NCBI GenBank assembly: GCA_050261515.1 | Contig: JBLNDJ010000021.1 | Location: forward strand, 1-64,000 | DNA: 64,000 nt | Source: JBLNDJ01 sp050261515 | GTDB lineage: Bacteria; Acidobacteriota; Terriglobia; Bryobacterales; Bryobacteraceae | Direction of reading: 5' to 3' | In this document: positions 43,020 through 52,651 of the stretch, piece after piece | How the letters are laid out: each line of letters opens with the position of its first letter | How positions within the stretch are numbered: the first letter of the stretch is position 1 | The notes under the pieces: model-generated | The model's input: the letters and a program-made list of their open reading frames with translations, nothing else | The model's database searches: none | What the model was told of the DNA's origin: nothing | Made by a program: the position numbers and the translations under genes

Positions 43020-43865
43020 ATGCCCGCCAGACGCATTTTCGCAATCCTCCTGGCGGCGGCCAGCGCCGCCCTGGCCGCGCCCGCGCCCAAACAGCTCACT
43101 CTCGTGAAGTCCGCCGTCCGGCAGTACGAAGACGGCCCCGCCATCGCGCCCGGCTTCAGCTTCTTCACCGGCGACACCGTCTTCTTCAGTTGCCAGATTC
43201 AGAACTACCAGGTCTCGGAAGAGAACCGCGTCGACCTGCACGTCCGGTTCGAGGCCACCGACCCCGGCGGCGTGCCGCTTGCCGAGCCCGTCGAGCGCGC
43301 AATCGCCACGCAGGTTTCCGCCGAAGACAAAAACTGGATGCCCATCGTGCGCGAGACGTTCCAGATTCCGCCGCTCGGGTTTCCGGGCGTCTACCACGTC
43401 CGCGTGGCCGTCGACGACCGCCTGTCGAAGCAGACCGCGAAGAGCGATATCGACGTGCCCGTGCGCGGCCGCCGCGTGGAGCCGAGCGACAAACTCGTCG
43501 CGCGCAATTTCCGTTTCCTGCGCAGCGAGGAAGACCGCAACCCGATGGAGTCTGCCGTCTACCAACCCGGCGAATCCCTATGGGCGCGCTTCGAGATCAC
43601 CGGATTCCGCTACGGGCCGAAAAACCGCGTGCAGGTTTCCTACGGAATTTCGGTGTTGTCGGCCGCCGGAGACACGCTGTTCACGCAACCGCAGGCCGCC
43701 GCCGACCAGGACGAATCCTTCTACCCGAAACGCTACATCCCGGGCGTGCTCAGCCTGAGTCTCGACCCAAAGGTGAAGCCGGGCGAATACACGCTCGCTG
43801 TCACGCTACGCGATGAAATCGGAAATCAGACGGAGGAATCGCGGCACGTTTTCCGCGTGGAGTAG
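43020..43865 (+). CDS. Secreted Ig-like protein of unknown function
   Basis: A protein of 281 residues with a signal peptide (MPARRIFAILLAAASAALAA). Two beta-sandwich-like halves have a similar pattern: FFSCQIQNYQVSEENRVDLHVRFEATDPGG and LWARFEITGFRYGPKNRVQVSYGISV, each followed by a PGxY strand (FPGVYHVRVAV; KPGEYTLAVTL). It is probably an internal duplication of one Ig-like fold. No catalytic residue is apparent. It follows the DUF4352 lipoprotein gene by four bases. Confidence 0.72.
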   Translation: MPARRIFAILLAAASAALAAPAPKQLTLVKSAVRQYEDGPAIAPGFSFFTGDTVFFSCQIQNYQVSEENRVDLHVRFEATDPGGVPLAEPVERAIATQVSAEDKNWMPIVRETFQIPPLGFPGVYHVRVAVDDRLSKQTAKSDIDVPVRGRRVEPSDKLVARNFRFLRSEEDRNPMESAVYQPGESLWARFEITGFRYGPKNRVQVSYGISVLSAAGDTLFTQPQAAADQDESFYPKRYIPGVLSLSLDPKVKPGEYTLAVTLRDEIGNQTEESRHVFRVE

Positions 43866-43867
43866 GG

Positions 43868-44281
43868 CTACATCATTCCGTGGATGCCCTGCGTGCGGAA
43901 CTCGTAGCGCTCGATGGCGATCGCGGCGCGGCCGTCTTCGCTGCGGATCACGCGGCCGGTCGTGACGAGCTTCAGCGGGCACTTCTTGTCGAGGTGCGCC
44001 GGCCAGTTGACGGCTACTTCAAGCCGCTCTCCGGGCGCCAGCGTGCGCTCGGTGGTGAACAGCACGCCGTTCGAACTCATGTTGATCGTCCTGCCGGAGC
44101 CGACCTCGATGGTGTTCCGATTGAAAACTTTGTACCGGACTTCCTGCTCGATGGGGAACCGGACAGCCGAACGGCGATCGGCGTTGTCTGATTCGGGAAC
44201 GGCATTCGCTTCCTTCATGGGTTCGACCACAACACCCTTCCGCTGGGCCAACACCGGCTTCACCGTGCTCGCAGTCATCAT
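43868..44281 (-). CDS. PilZ domain protein, paralogue 2
   Basis: A protein of 137 residues. After a 34-residue variable N-terminus comes the c-di-GMP-binding core DRRSAVRFPIEQEVRYKVF and TINMSSNGVLFTTE. The C-terminus ends ERYEFRTQGIHGMM. It is very close to the protein at 14239-14643, sharing 28 identical bases at the 3' end. An AAGAG site precedes the ATG. Both genes have related leader sequences, so they are probably a duplicated pair with the same control. Confidence 0.88.
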   Translation of the reverse strand: MMTASTVKPVLAQRKGVVVEPMKEANAVPESDNADRRSAVRFPIEQEVRYKVFNRNTIEVGSGRTINMSSNGVLFTTERTLAPGERLEVAVNWPAHLDKKCPLKLVTTGRVIRSEDGRAAIAIERYEFRTQGIHGMM

Positions 44282-44310
44282 TCGCTCTTAATCATCACCT
44301 CATGTGGTGG

Positions 44311-44381
44311 TGAGTCCTATAGGCGAAACGTATCATTTTGCTGCTGGCACGGCGGTACCGGAATAGGACACCCGTACTGCC
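44311..44381 (-). promoter_or_regulatory. Conserved leader of PilZ paralogue 2
   Basis: An imperfect inverted repeat (GGCGGTACCGG at 44351-44361, CCCGTACTGCC at 44371-44381) plus an adjoining block to 44311 aligns with 14671-14741, with a single one-base gap. The shared core reads ATAG-CG-AACG-ATCA-TTTTG on the plus strand followed by the GTACCGG arm. Confidence 0.55.
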
Positions 44382-44453
44382 CCGGCGCAATGGCTCCCCA
44401 AAAATATACACCAATAGCCAGCGCGATGGGGCATCCATCCGCGTCTCGTGCCG

Positions 44454-45776
44454 TCAGGTCCTATTGTTTTTCTTGGATTGTTGGATGCTTTCGAGCCGCT
44501 CAGCGATGCGTTTTTCGACCCCGCGGTCCGTCGGAAAGTAGTAATGGCGTCCCGCAAGCGAGGGCGGCAGGCATTCCATATCCGTCAGCGCGTCCTTGAA
44601 CTGATGTGCATGCTGATATCCCGCGCCGTAGCCCCACTCGCGCATCGCTTTGGTTGGGGCGTTCCTCAGATGTAGCGGGACCGGCTCCGCCATCGTCTTC
44701 TGCACGTCGTCGCGGACGCGGTTGAGCGCCGCGTAGGCCGCGTCCGACTTGGGCGACACGGAAAGATAGATCGCGGCCTGCGCCAGCGCCTGGTCGCCCT
44801 CCGGGATTCCCAGGAAGTGCACGGCCTGCATGGCGGCTATGGCCTGTTCGAGCGCACGCGGATCGGCCAGGCCGATGTCTTCGATCGCCATGCGGATCAG
44901 GCGCCGCGCGATATACAGCCGGTCCTCGCCGGCTTCGAGCATGCGACCGAGCCAGTAGAGCGACGCATCTACGTCGCTCGACCGCACCGACTTGTGGAGT
45001 GCGGAAATCAGGTTGTAATGTTCCTCGCCCGACTTGTCGTAGAGGAGCACCTTGCGCTGGATGGCGTCCTCGACGGCCTGGCTCGAGAGCGTCTTGCCGG
45101 GCGATGCCGCAAGGGCGGCTTCGAGCGTGTTGTACGCCGACCGCGCGTCGCCGTTGGCGAACAGAGCGATCTGTTCGAGCAGTTCATCGCCCGCCTCGAT
45201 CTCCATCTCGCCCAGCCCGCGCTCGCGATCCGCCAGCGCGCGGCGGAGCAGGCCGGTGATCTCCGGAACGCTCAAGCCGTTGAGCGCGTAGACTTTCGAG
45301 CGCGACAGCAACGCGGAGATGATCTCGAACGACGGATTTTCCGTTGTCGCGCCGATGAGCGTGATGTCGCCGCGCTCCACGTAGGGCAGGAACGCGTCCT
45401 GCTGGGCTTTGTTGAAGCGGTGGATCTCATCCACGAACACGAGCGTGCGGCGGCCGAGCTTGCGGTTGCGCTCCGCCTCCGCCATCACGGCCTTCACTTC
45501 CTTGATGCCGCTCATCACCGCGCTGAACGGGACGTAGTCGGATTGCGTGACCCGCGCGATCAGCCGCGCGAGCGTGGTCTTGCCGACGCCCGGCGGCCCC
45601 CACAAAATGATCGAGCCGAGCTCGCCGCGCTCGATCTGCGCGCGGAGCGGCTTTCCGGGCCCGAGGATGTGCTCCTGCCCCACGAAATCCTCGAAGCGCT
45701 CGGGACGCATGCGCTCGGCGAGCGGCCGGGAGCGGTCCGCAACCGCATCGGGCGGCGTCGAATCGAACAGACTCAT
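44454..45776 (-). CDS. rarA: Replication-associated recombination protein A (RarA/MgsA)
   Basis: An AAA+ ATPase of 440 residues. Walker A is GPPGVGKTTLA, Walker B is FVDEIHRFNKAQQDAFLP, and sensor 1 is LIGATTENPSFE. The C-terminal tetramerisation domain holds EDIGLADPRAL and GYQHAHQF. RarA helps with stalled replication forks and clamp or SSB-linked repair. It overlaps the upstream RNA methyltransferase gene by four bases (ATGA), so both are expected on one transcript. Confidence 0.95.
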   Translation of the reverse strand: MSLFDSTPPDAVADRSRPLAERMRPERFEDFVGQEHILGPGKPLRAQIERGELGSIILWGPPGVGKTTLARLIARVTQSDYVPFSAVMSGIKEVKAVMAEAERNRKLGRRTLVFVDEIHRFNKAQQDAFLPYVERGDITLIGATTENPSFEIISALLSRSKVYALNGLSVPEITGLLRRALADRERGLGEMEIEAGDELLEQIALFANGDARSAYNTLEAALAASPGKTLSSQAVEDAIQRKVLLYDKSGEEHYNLISALHKSVRSSDVDASLYWLGRMLEAGEDRLYIARRLIRMAIEDIGLADPRALEQAIAAMQAVHFLGIPEGDQALAQAAIYLSVSPKSDAAYAALNRVRDDVQKTMAEPVPLHLRNAPTKAMREWGYGAGYQHAHQFKDALTDMECLPPSLAGRHYYFPTDRGVEKRIAERLESIQQSKKNNRT

Positions 45777-46555
45777 CGGATCGCCCTCCGGCGCCGCGCC
45801 TCGTAAAGCAGGATGCCGGCCGACATCGCGGCGTTGAGCGATTCGACGGCCGCGACGGGAATGCGCAACCCGGCCGCCCCGGCGCGGACTTCGCGGCTGA
45901 CCCCCGCGCCCTCGCTGCCGATAATGAGCGCGCAGGGCCGCGCGAGGTCCGCCGCCCCGAGGTCAAGTGCGCCGCGCGGCTCCGCGGCATAGACGTCAAG
46001 CCCGTGCTCCGCGAAAGCCCGAAGCGCCGCCGCGGGGTCGAGCCCCGTCGCCAGAGGCACGCGAAACACCGACCCGGCCGAGGCGCGCACAGCCTTCGGG
46101 TTGTGCGGGCTGACCGTGCCTTTGAGGAACATCGCGCCCGTGGCCCCGAACGCCTCCGCCGCGCGGAGGATCGCGCCCGCGTTGCCCGGGTCCTGAACGC
46201 CGTCGAGCGCGACCACGAGCGGCGTCCCGGTGAACAGGTCGTCGAGCTTCCACGCGCGTGGCCGCACCAGCGCCATCACGCCCTGCGCGCTTTCGGTGCC
46301 GGAAATGGATTGAAACAGCGCGTCCGCGACAACCATGACCCGCGCCCCGCCGGCCCGCGCCTCAACCTCTTCCGCCGCCGACTCGGCCGCCACCACCGCC
46401 CCCACCTCACACCCGCTCCGCTTCGCTTCCTCGAGCAGGTGGAACGTCTCGGCGATCGCGTACCCGCCGCGCGTGAGCGCGCCCCGCGACACGGCGCGCC
46501 GTATGTCCTTGATCAACGGGTTGGCAGGACTGGTAAGCGATTCGGTACGCGCCAT
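45773..46555 (-). CDS. SpoU/TrmH-family RNA methyltransferase
   Basis: A SPOUT enzyme of 260 residues. The N-terminal substrate-binding part has SPANPLIKDIRRAVSRGALTRGGYAIAE. The C-terminal catalytic knot has VALDGVQDPGNAGAILRAAEAFGA (motif 1), LIIGSEGAGVSRE (motif 2) and IPVAAVESLNAAMSAGILLYEA (motif 3). It 2'-O-methylates ribose in rRNA or tRNA; the exact target cannot be read. The ATG at 46555 was chosen where the family N-terminus begins. Its stop overlaps the rarA start. Confidence 0.9.
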   Translation of the reverse strand: MARTESLTSPANPLIKDIRRAVSRGALTRGGYAIAETFHLLEEAKRSGCEVGAVVAAESAAEEVEARAGGARVMVVADALFQSISGTESAQGVMALVRPRAWKLDDLFTGTPLVVALDGVQDPGNAGAILRAAEAFGATGAMFLKGTVSPHNPKAVRASAGSVFRVPLATGLDPAAALRAFAEHGLDVYAAEPRGALDLGAADLARPCALIIGSEGAGVSREVRAGAAGLRIPVAAVESLNAAMSAGILLYEARRRRAIR

Positions 46556-46592
46556 TCGTCTATCATCGTAGACTGTATCGGTGTAGGGCGGC

Positions 46593-47183
46593 ATGGTGAA
46601 GCACATCATCCGGATCGCGTTTCTCGCAGCACTCGCCGCGCTCGCGGCGGTCGTGATCCGGACCACTCTGCGCATCGAGCGGCAATCCACCCGCGACGAG
46701 GCCCGCGCCGCCGACGTCATCCTCATCCTCGGCGCGGCCGAATACCGCGGCAAGCCTTCGCCCGTCCTGAAAGCCCGCCTCGACCACGGCCTCGAACTCT
46801 ACCACCAGAAGATGGCTTCCCTGATCCTGACGACGGGCGGCGCGGGCGGCGACCCGGTATTCACCGAAGGCGGAGTCGGGCGCGACTACCTCATCCACCA
46901 GGGCGTGCCCTCGGAAGCGATCATCGTCGAAACCGAAGGCGAAAGCACCATCCACTCGATCGCGGCCGCCGGAGCCATCATGCGCCGCATGGGCTTGAAC
47001 TCCTGCATCATCGTCAGCGACGGCTACCACATCTACCGCGCCAAAAAAATGCTGGAGGCCCAGGGCTTCTACGCCTTCGGCTCGCCCCGCCCCTCGCCCT
47101 CCACAAGCGGTCCCAAGCAATGGTGGCTCTACACGCGGCAGGCGGTCGGGTATCTGTTGTGGCGCTGGGGGGTGAAGATTTGA
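46593..47183 (+). CDS. YdcF-family (DUF218) protein
   Basis: A protein of 196 residues. A membrane segment or signal anchor lies at about 5-23. The DUF218 core then appears: DVILILGAAEYRGKPSPVLKARLDHGLELY, LILTTGGAGGD, and IIVETEGESTIHSI followed by IIVSDGYHIYRA. Family members include SanA and ElyC, which act in envelope or lipid-carrier homeostasis; the reaction is not established. It is divergent from the RNA methyltransferase gene with a 37 bp gap. Confidence 0.87.
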   Translation: MVKHIIRIAFLAALAALAAVVIRTTLRIERQSTRDEARAADVILILGAAEYRGKPSPVLKARLDHGLELYHQKMASLILTTGGAGGDPVFTEGGVGRDYLIHQGVPSEAIIVETEGESTIHSIAAAGAIMRRMGLNSCIIVSDGYHIYRAKKMLEAQGFYAFGSPRPSPSTSGPKQWWLYTRQAVGYLLWRWGVKI

Positions 47184-47195
47184 TGTGAGGCGGAC

Positions 47196-47975
47196 TTACA
47201 GCTTAAGCAGCATCCGCAGCCGCTTCGTCTGTACCCTGCTCACCGGAATCTCGGTCTGCTTCTTATCGTCCATCCGAAGCATGTAGCTCGACTTGAACCA
47301 GGGAATCACTTCCTTGATCCGGTTGATGTTCACCAGGTAAGACCGGTGCACGCGCCAGAACGTCTCCGGATCGAGGTTCGACTGCAGTTCCTCGATCGTC
47401 CGGTAGTTCGACTGGCCCTCGAGCGCTCCGGCGACGATGCTGATCAACCCGTCGTTGATCGTCGCGTAGATCATCTCGCTCGCATCCACAATGAAATTGC
47501 GGTTCGCGGCGCGGATCAGCAGCTTGGTCCGCTGAGAGCCGGCCGGCCGCGGCGCGGGCGTTTCGACCGGCTGCGTTTTCGACTTTTCCTGTATGGACCG
47601 CCGAGCGCGGTCGAGCGACATCACCAGGCGATCCTTCTCGACGGGCTTCAGCAGGTAGTCGAGCGCCTCGAGGCGGAACGCCTCGATCGCGTACTGGTCG
47701 TACGCCGTCGCCAGCACGAAATACGGCAGCGGGATCTTCTTGTCCTTCAGGGCGCGGATCACGCCCAGCCCGTCCATTCCGGGCATCTGGACGTCGAGGA
47801 AAACCAGGTCGGGCTCCAGGTCCTCGATGAGCTTCACCGCCTGCAGGCCGTTCTTCGCAGTACCCAGTACGTCCACGTCCGGGAACTCTTTGAGAAGGTA
47901 CGCCAGTTCGTCGGAGGCGAGTTGCTCGTCGTCCACGATGAGAGTGCTTATGGTTGCGAGCGCACGGTCTGACAT
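47196..47975 (-). CDS. LytTR-family response regulator
   Basis: A regulator of 259 residues. The receiver covers about 1-125 (TLIVDDEQLASDEL, phosphorylated Asp in LVFLDVQMPGMDG, ALDYLLKPVEKDRL). A linker of about 25 residues follows, then the LytTR DNA-binding domain at about 150-259 (YATINDGLISIV, FWRVHRSYLVNINRIKEVIPW, IPVSRVQTKRLRMLLKL). No histidine kinase gene is adjacent, so it is an orphan here. It is divergent from the ino1-type gene. Confidence 0.93.
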   Translation of the reverse strand: MSDRALATISTLIVDDEQLASDELAYLLKEFPDVDVLGTAKNGLQAVKLIEDLEPDLVFLDVQMPGMDGLGVIRALKDKKIPLPYFVLATAYDQYAIEAFRLEALDYLLKPVEKDRLVMSLDRARRSIQEKSKTQPVETPAPRPAGSQRTKLLIRAANRNFIVDASEMIYATINDGLISIVAGALEGQSNYRTIEELQSNLDPETFWRVHRSYLVNINRIKEVIPWFKSSYMLRMDDKKQTEIPVSRVQTKRLRMLLKL

Positions 47976-48132
47976 TAAGCCTCATTTTATCGCCTGGGGC
48001 GAGCCCGCGGGCGTCCGGTCCACAGGCTCGGGCGCGAGGGCGAGAACCGGGTTTCCCCTGTGTGGGTATCCAAATAAGTGATAGGATAGCCTTTCAGGCG
48101 CTTCGAGCTTCCACTTCAAGGAGAACAAGCAG

Positions 48133-49452
<1,320 letters not shown>

Positions 49453-49462
49453 CGCGCACTCA

Positions 49463-50494
49463 ATGAACAACGGACAGCGGGGAGCCGCCTCCCCCCGGAA
49501 GGTTCTAGTGATTGGCGGCACGCTGTTTATCGGGCGGACGCTCGTGGCCGAGCTTCTCAAGGCCGGCCACGAGGTCTCGGTCCTTCACCGCAAACCAGGG
49601 CACGACCTGGGAAAACGTGTAGGCAGCGTGCAGGCCGACCGGAACGATCCGGAGGAGATGCGCCGCGTTCTGTCCGGGGCCAAGTTCGACGTCGTCTTCG
49701 ACAACGTCTACGATTGGGAGCGCGGCACCACGGCGGCACACATCGAGGCGACCGCGCGCGCCTGCTCGAACGGGCTCCACCGCTATGTGTTCATGTCGAG
49801 CGTCGCGGCCTACGGTGACGGCCTCAACCACCACGAAGGCGACGCCCTGGCGCCCGACGATCACCCCGATTCCTACGTCCGCAACAAGGCTATGAGCGAG
49901 CGGGCCCTGTTCCGCCTGCATCAGCGGAACGGGTTCCCGGTGGTGACCATCCGGCCGCCGTTCATCTACGGTCCCGGCAACCCGTTCTACCGCGAGGCGT
50001 TTTTCTGGGACCGCATGCGCGATAACCGTCCGCTGATTCTGCCCGGCGACGGCCGCCGCCTCATGCAGTTTGTCTATGTGAAGGACCTGGTGACGGCCTG
50101 CCTGCGCGCCATGGAAGAGCCCAACGCCGTGGGGCACGCCTTCAATATCGCCAATTCACGCGCCATCACTCAGGCCGAAACGGTGCAGGCGATCGCCGAC
50201 GCCGCGGGGAAAAAGCCTCAAATTACGAGGGTCCCGCGCGAGCGAATTCACCAGTGCGGCGGCCACGCCATGGGCCCCAACCTGTATTTCGGCTATTATT
50301 TCGACCTGCCGCCCATCACGCAAATCGTCACGAAGGCGCAACGCGTGCTCGGCTTCAAGGCCACCGATTTCGCTGCCGGCCTCAAAGAAACTTACCGCTG
50401 GTATCTGCGCCACCACGAGCGCCGCGACATCGACTACGCATTCGAAGACCGCGTTCTGAAGAACGCTTTCCACGCGCAGGCCGCGGCGCACTAA
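49463..50494 (+). CDS. NAD-dependent epimerase/dehydratase (extended or atypical SDR)
   Basis: A Rossmann-fold enzyme of 343 residues. VLVIGGTLFIGRTLVAELLKAGHEV is the nucleotide site. FMSSVAAYGDG, then YVRNKAMSERALFRL, is an altered YxxxK motif, and TIRPPFIYGPG is the usual proline-rich segment. It looks like the extended SDR group of NAD-dependent epimerases with a missing standard Tyr-x-x-x-Lys, as in some CSP41-like proteins. The ATG at 49463 opens the family N-terminus. Coupling to ino1 suggests a sugar or inositol substrate, which is inferred. Confidence 0.82.
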   Translation: MNNGQRGAASPRKVLVIGGTLFIGRTLVAELLKAGHEVSVLHRKPGHDLGKRVGSVQADRNDPEEMRRVLSGAKFDVVFDNVYDWERGTTAAHIEATARACSNGLHRYVFMSSVAAYGDGLNHHEGDALAPDDHPDSYVRNKAMSERALFRLHQRNGFPVVTIRPPFIYGPGNPFYREAFFWDRMRDNRPLILPGDGRRLMQFVYVKDLVTACLRAMEEPNAVGHAFNIANSRAITQAETVQAIADAAGKKPQITRVPRERIHQCGGHAMGPNLYFGYYFDLPPITQIVTKAQRVLGFKATDFAAGLKETYRWYLRHHERRDIDYAFEDRVLKNAFHAQAAAH

Positions 50495-50509
50495 GCCGCT
50501 CAGCGTCCC

Positions 50510-52651
50510 TCACAACGGCCAGTCCGTCGGCTCCGCCGTCGAGATATCCAGCCATCCATCCGCAGGCACCGCGTCCACCGGCAGCCCGTCCTTCCATAGC
50601 GACAACTGCATGCGCAGCGACCCGCCCGGCGCGATCCCGAGCGCCGCGAGCAGCGCGCGGATCTCCAGCACTTTTCGAAAAGCGAATTCAATCGGCCGCT
50701 CGTGGCTCGGGTCCGCCAGGCGCGCGTCCTTCATTTCGATGCGGCCGTTCACGAACCGCAGCGCGGCGAAGTTCGTCCGCTCCTGTCCCGAGGCCGGCAC
50801 GAATGTGAGGTGCGCGTCGACTCCCGCCAGCGTTGCCACGGCCTCCGGCTCGAAATCGATCCGCAGATACAGGTTCTGCCCGTCGCTGCCGTAGGAGAGC
50901 TCCCGGATCAGGAACCGCTTTCCATGCATCGCGCCCGACCGCTTGTCCACGCTGTAGACGCCCGCCCCGAGCCACTCGAAGTACGACGTGATCTCGCCGT
51001 CGATCACCGGACGGATCGGCCCCGCGGGCGGCGTATGCGTCGCCCGCACGACCTGCTTCAGAATCGGCCGCGACAGCTCCTCCGGCGGCGCGAGGCCCAG
51101 CGCGCGGTAGACGTTCGCCAGGTGCGCGCGGTACAGGTCGTCGAACTCCGCGCGGAAATCCGAGTGGTGCTCCGGCCCGTACCACCAGCACCAGTCGCTG
51201 CCCTCGGCGATGAGCAGCTCCTCGAACGCGAGCGAGCGCGCCGCTTCGGAGACTCCCGCCGCCGCGCGCTCATACGTCTGGCGCGCGCCCAGCAGAAGTT
51301 CCCAGGCGCGGTTGTCCTCTTCGGCGCCGATCCATACGTCGAAGTTCGCCCCGATCCACGACCCCGGGAAAATGCCCTGGAGCGGCTGCGCCTCCACGCG
51401 TGCGAGCGCCTCGGTCATCGTGAGCGCCTCGATCTGCCGGTCGGCCGCGATGCCGCGATATAGCTCGCGCAGGAACGGCCGCCCGTTCTCCTCGTAAAAT
51501 TCCCACGCGTTCTCGCCGTCGAGAATGATCGGCACGAACGCATCGCGCCCGCCGGCCAGGATGCCGCGGCAGTTCTCGCGGATGCGGTCGAGGAAATCGC
51601 GCGCGGCGTCGGCCCAGCCGACCCGCGAATACACGAAGCCGATCAGGTCGCTCAGGTAATGGTCGCGGAAGACCATCTTGAGCTCGCGGCCGTCGCGGCG
51701 CCACACGTACGGCTTGTAGGTCTCGTCGATGCCCGCTGTGTGGCCGAGCGTGCGGCTCAGCACGCCATTGTCGGTAGCGGCCCAGCGGAAGCCCAATTCC
51801 GCCGCGATGCCAAGCGCCTCGTCCGACACCGATCCTTCCGAAGGCCACAGCCCCGCGGGCGGCCGGCCGAAGCGCCCGGCGCAAAACTCCCGCGCGCGGC
51901 CGAGCTGCGTTCGCGCGTCCTGGGGATAGCGGAAGCGCGGCGGCAGCGGCACGTAGGGATGCGACACCTCGGCGATGCTCGAATCGCACACCAGCGGCAG
52001 GATCGGGTGATAGAACGGCGTGGTCGAAATCTCGATCTGCCCGCTTGCGGCAAACTCCTTGTAGACCGGAATCACGCGCCCGAGAATCGCAAGCTCTTTC
52101 TGCGCGATCAGCATCTGGTCGTCGAGCGTGTAGTCGCGCCCGCGCCGCACCAGGTCGTGAACGTCGGGGTCCTTCGTAAGAAATTCCTCGTCGAACCAGG
52201 CGAGCTGCGAGAGCACCTGCAAATCGCGCAGCGCCGCCGGCGTGAACAGCCGCATGGCGCGGCGCGGGTTGCGGTCCGCCGCGTTCCAGGCCTGGCAGAA
52301 CTCGGCATAGCGCGGAAAGCGGGTCACCATGCGCGGCGGATTCGCGAACAGGAAATTGCGCAGGATGAACTCCTGCTCGTCTTCGCTCAGCGTCTCGGCG
52401 GGCTTGAGCGCCGCGCGCAGCGACGCGTCGGCGGCCTTGCCCGTCGCGTACTCTTCCACTTGCAGCATCATCGACGGCACAAGGTTGAACGTCTGGCGCA
52501 CTTCGGGAAATTCCCGCAGCGTCTCCACCATGCCGTAGTAATCCTTGAGCGCGTGCATCCGCGTCCACGGCATGCGGTACTCGCCGGAGATCAGGTCCTT
52601 ATAGAACGGCTGATGCATGTGCCAGAGGAAGCACAGGTAGATTTTCGGCAT
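50510..52651 (-). CDS. Glycoside hydrolase family 57 protein
   Basis: A protein of 713 residues. It opens with the GH57 region I motif LCFLWHMHQPFYKD, and AGLWPSEGSVSDEAL carries the nucleophile Glu of region III. Region IV-like DGENAWEFY follows. A helical region and a beta-rich C-terminal domain close it. Members include alpha-amylases, amylopullulanases and branching enzymes that act on glycogen or other alpha-glucans in the cytoplasm; no signal peptide is present. It starts one base inside the stop of the upstream phosphoesterase gene (TAATG), so the two are translationally linked. Confidence 0.9.
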   Translation of the reverse strand: MPKIYLCFLWHMHQPFYKDLISGEYRMPWTRMHALKDYYGMVETLREFPEVRQTFNLVPSMMLQVEEYATGKAADASLRAALKPAETLSEDEQEFILRNFLFANPPRMVTRFPRYAEFCQAWNAADRNPRRAMRLFTPAALRDLQVLSQLAWFDEEFLTKDPDVHDLVRRGRDYTLDDQMLIAQKELAILGRVIPVYKEFAASGQIEISTTPFYHPILPLVCDSSIAEVSHPYVPLPPRFRYPQDARTQLGRAREFCAGRFGRPPAGLWPSEGSVSDEALGIAAELGFRWAATDNGVLSRTLGHTAGIDETYKPYVWRRDGRELKMVFRDHYLSDLIGFVYSRVGWADAARDFLDRIRENCRGILAGGRDAFVPIILDGENAWEFYEENGRPFLRELYRGIAADRQIEALTMTEALARVEAQPLQGIFPGSWIGANFDVWIGAEEDNRAWELLLGARQTYERAAAGVSEAARSLAFEELLIAEGSDWCWWYGPEHHSDFRAEFDDLYRAHLANVYRALGLAPPEELSRPILKQVVRATHTPPAGPIRPVIDGEITSYFEWLGAGVYSVDKRSGAMHGKRFLIRELSYGSDGQNLYLRIDFEPEAVATLAGVDAHLTFVPASGQERTNFAALRFVNGRIEMKDARLADPSHERPIEFAFRKVLEIRALLAALGIAPGGSLRMQLSLWKDGLPVDAVPADGWLDISTAEPTDWPL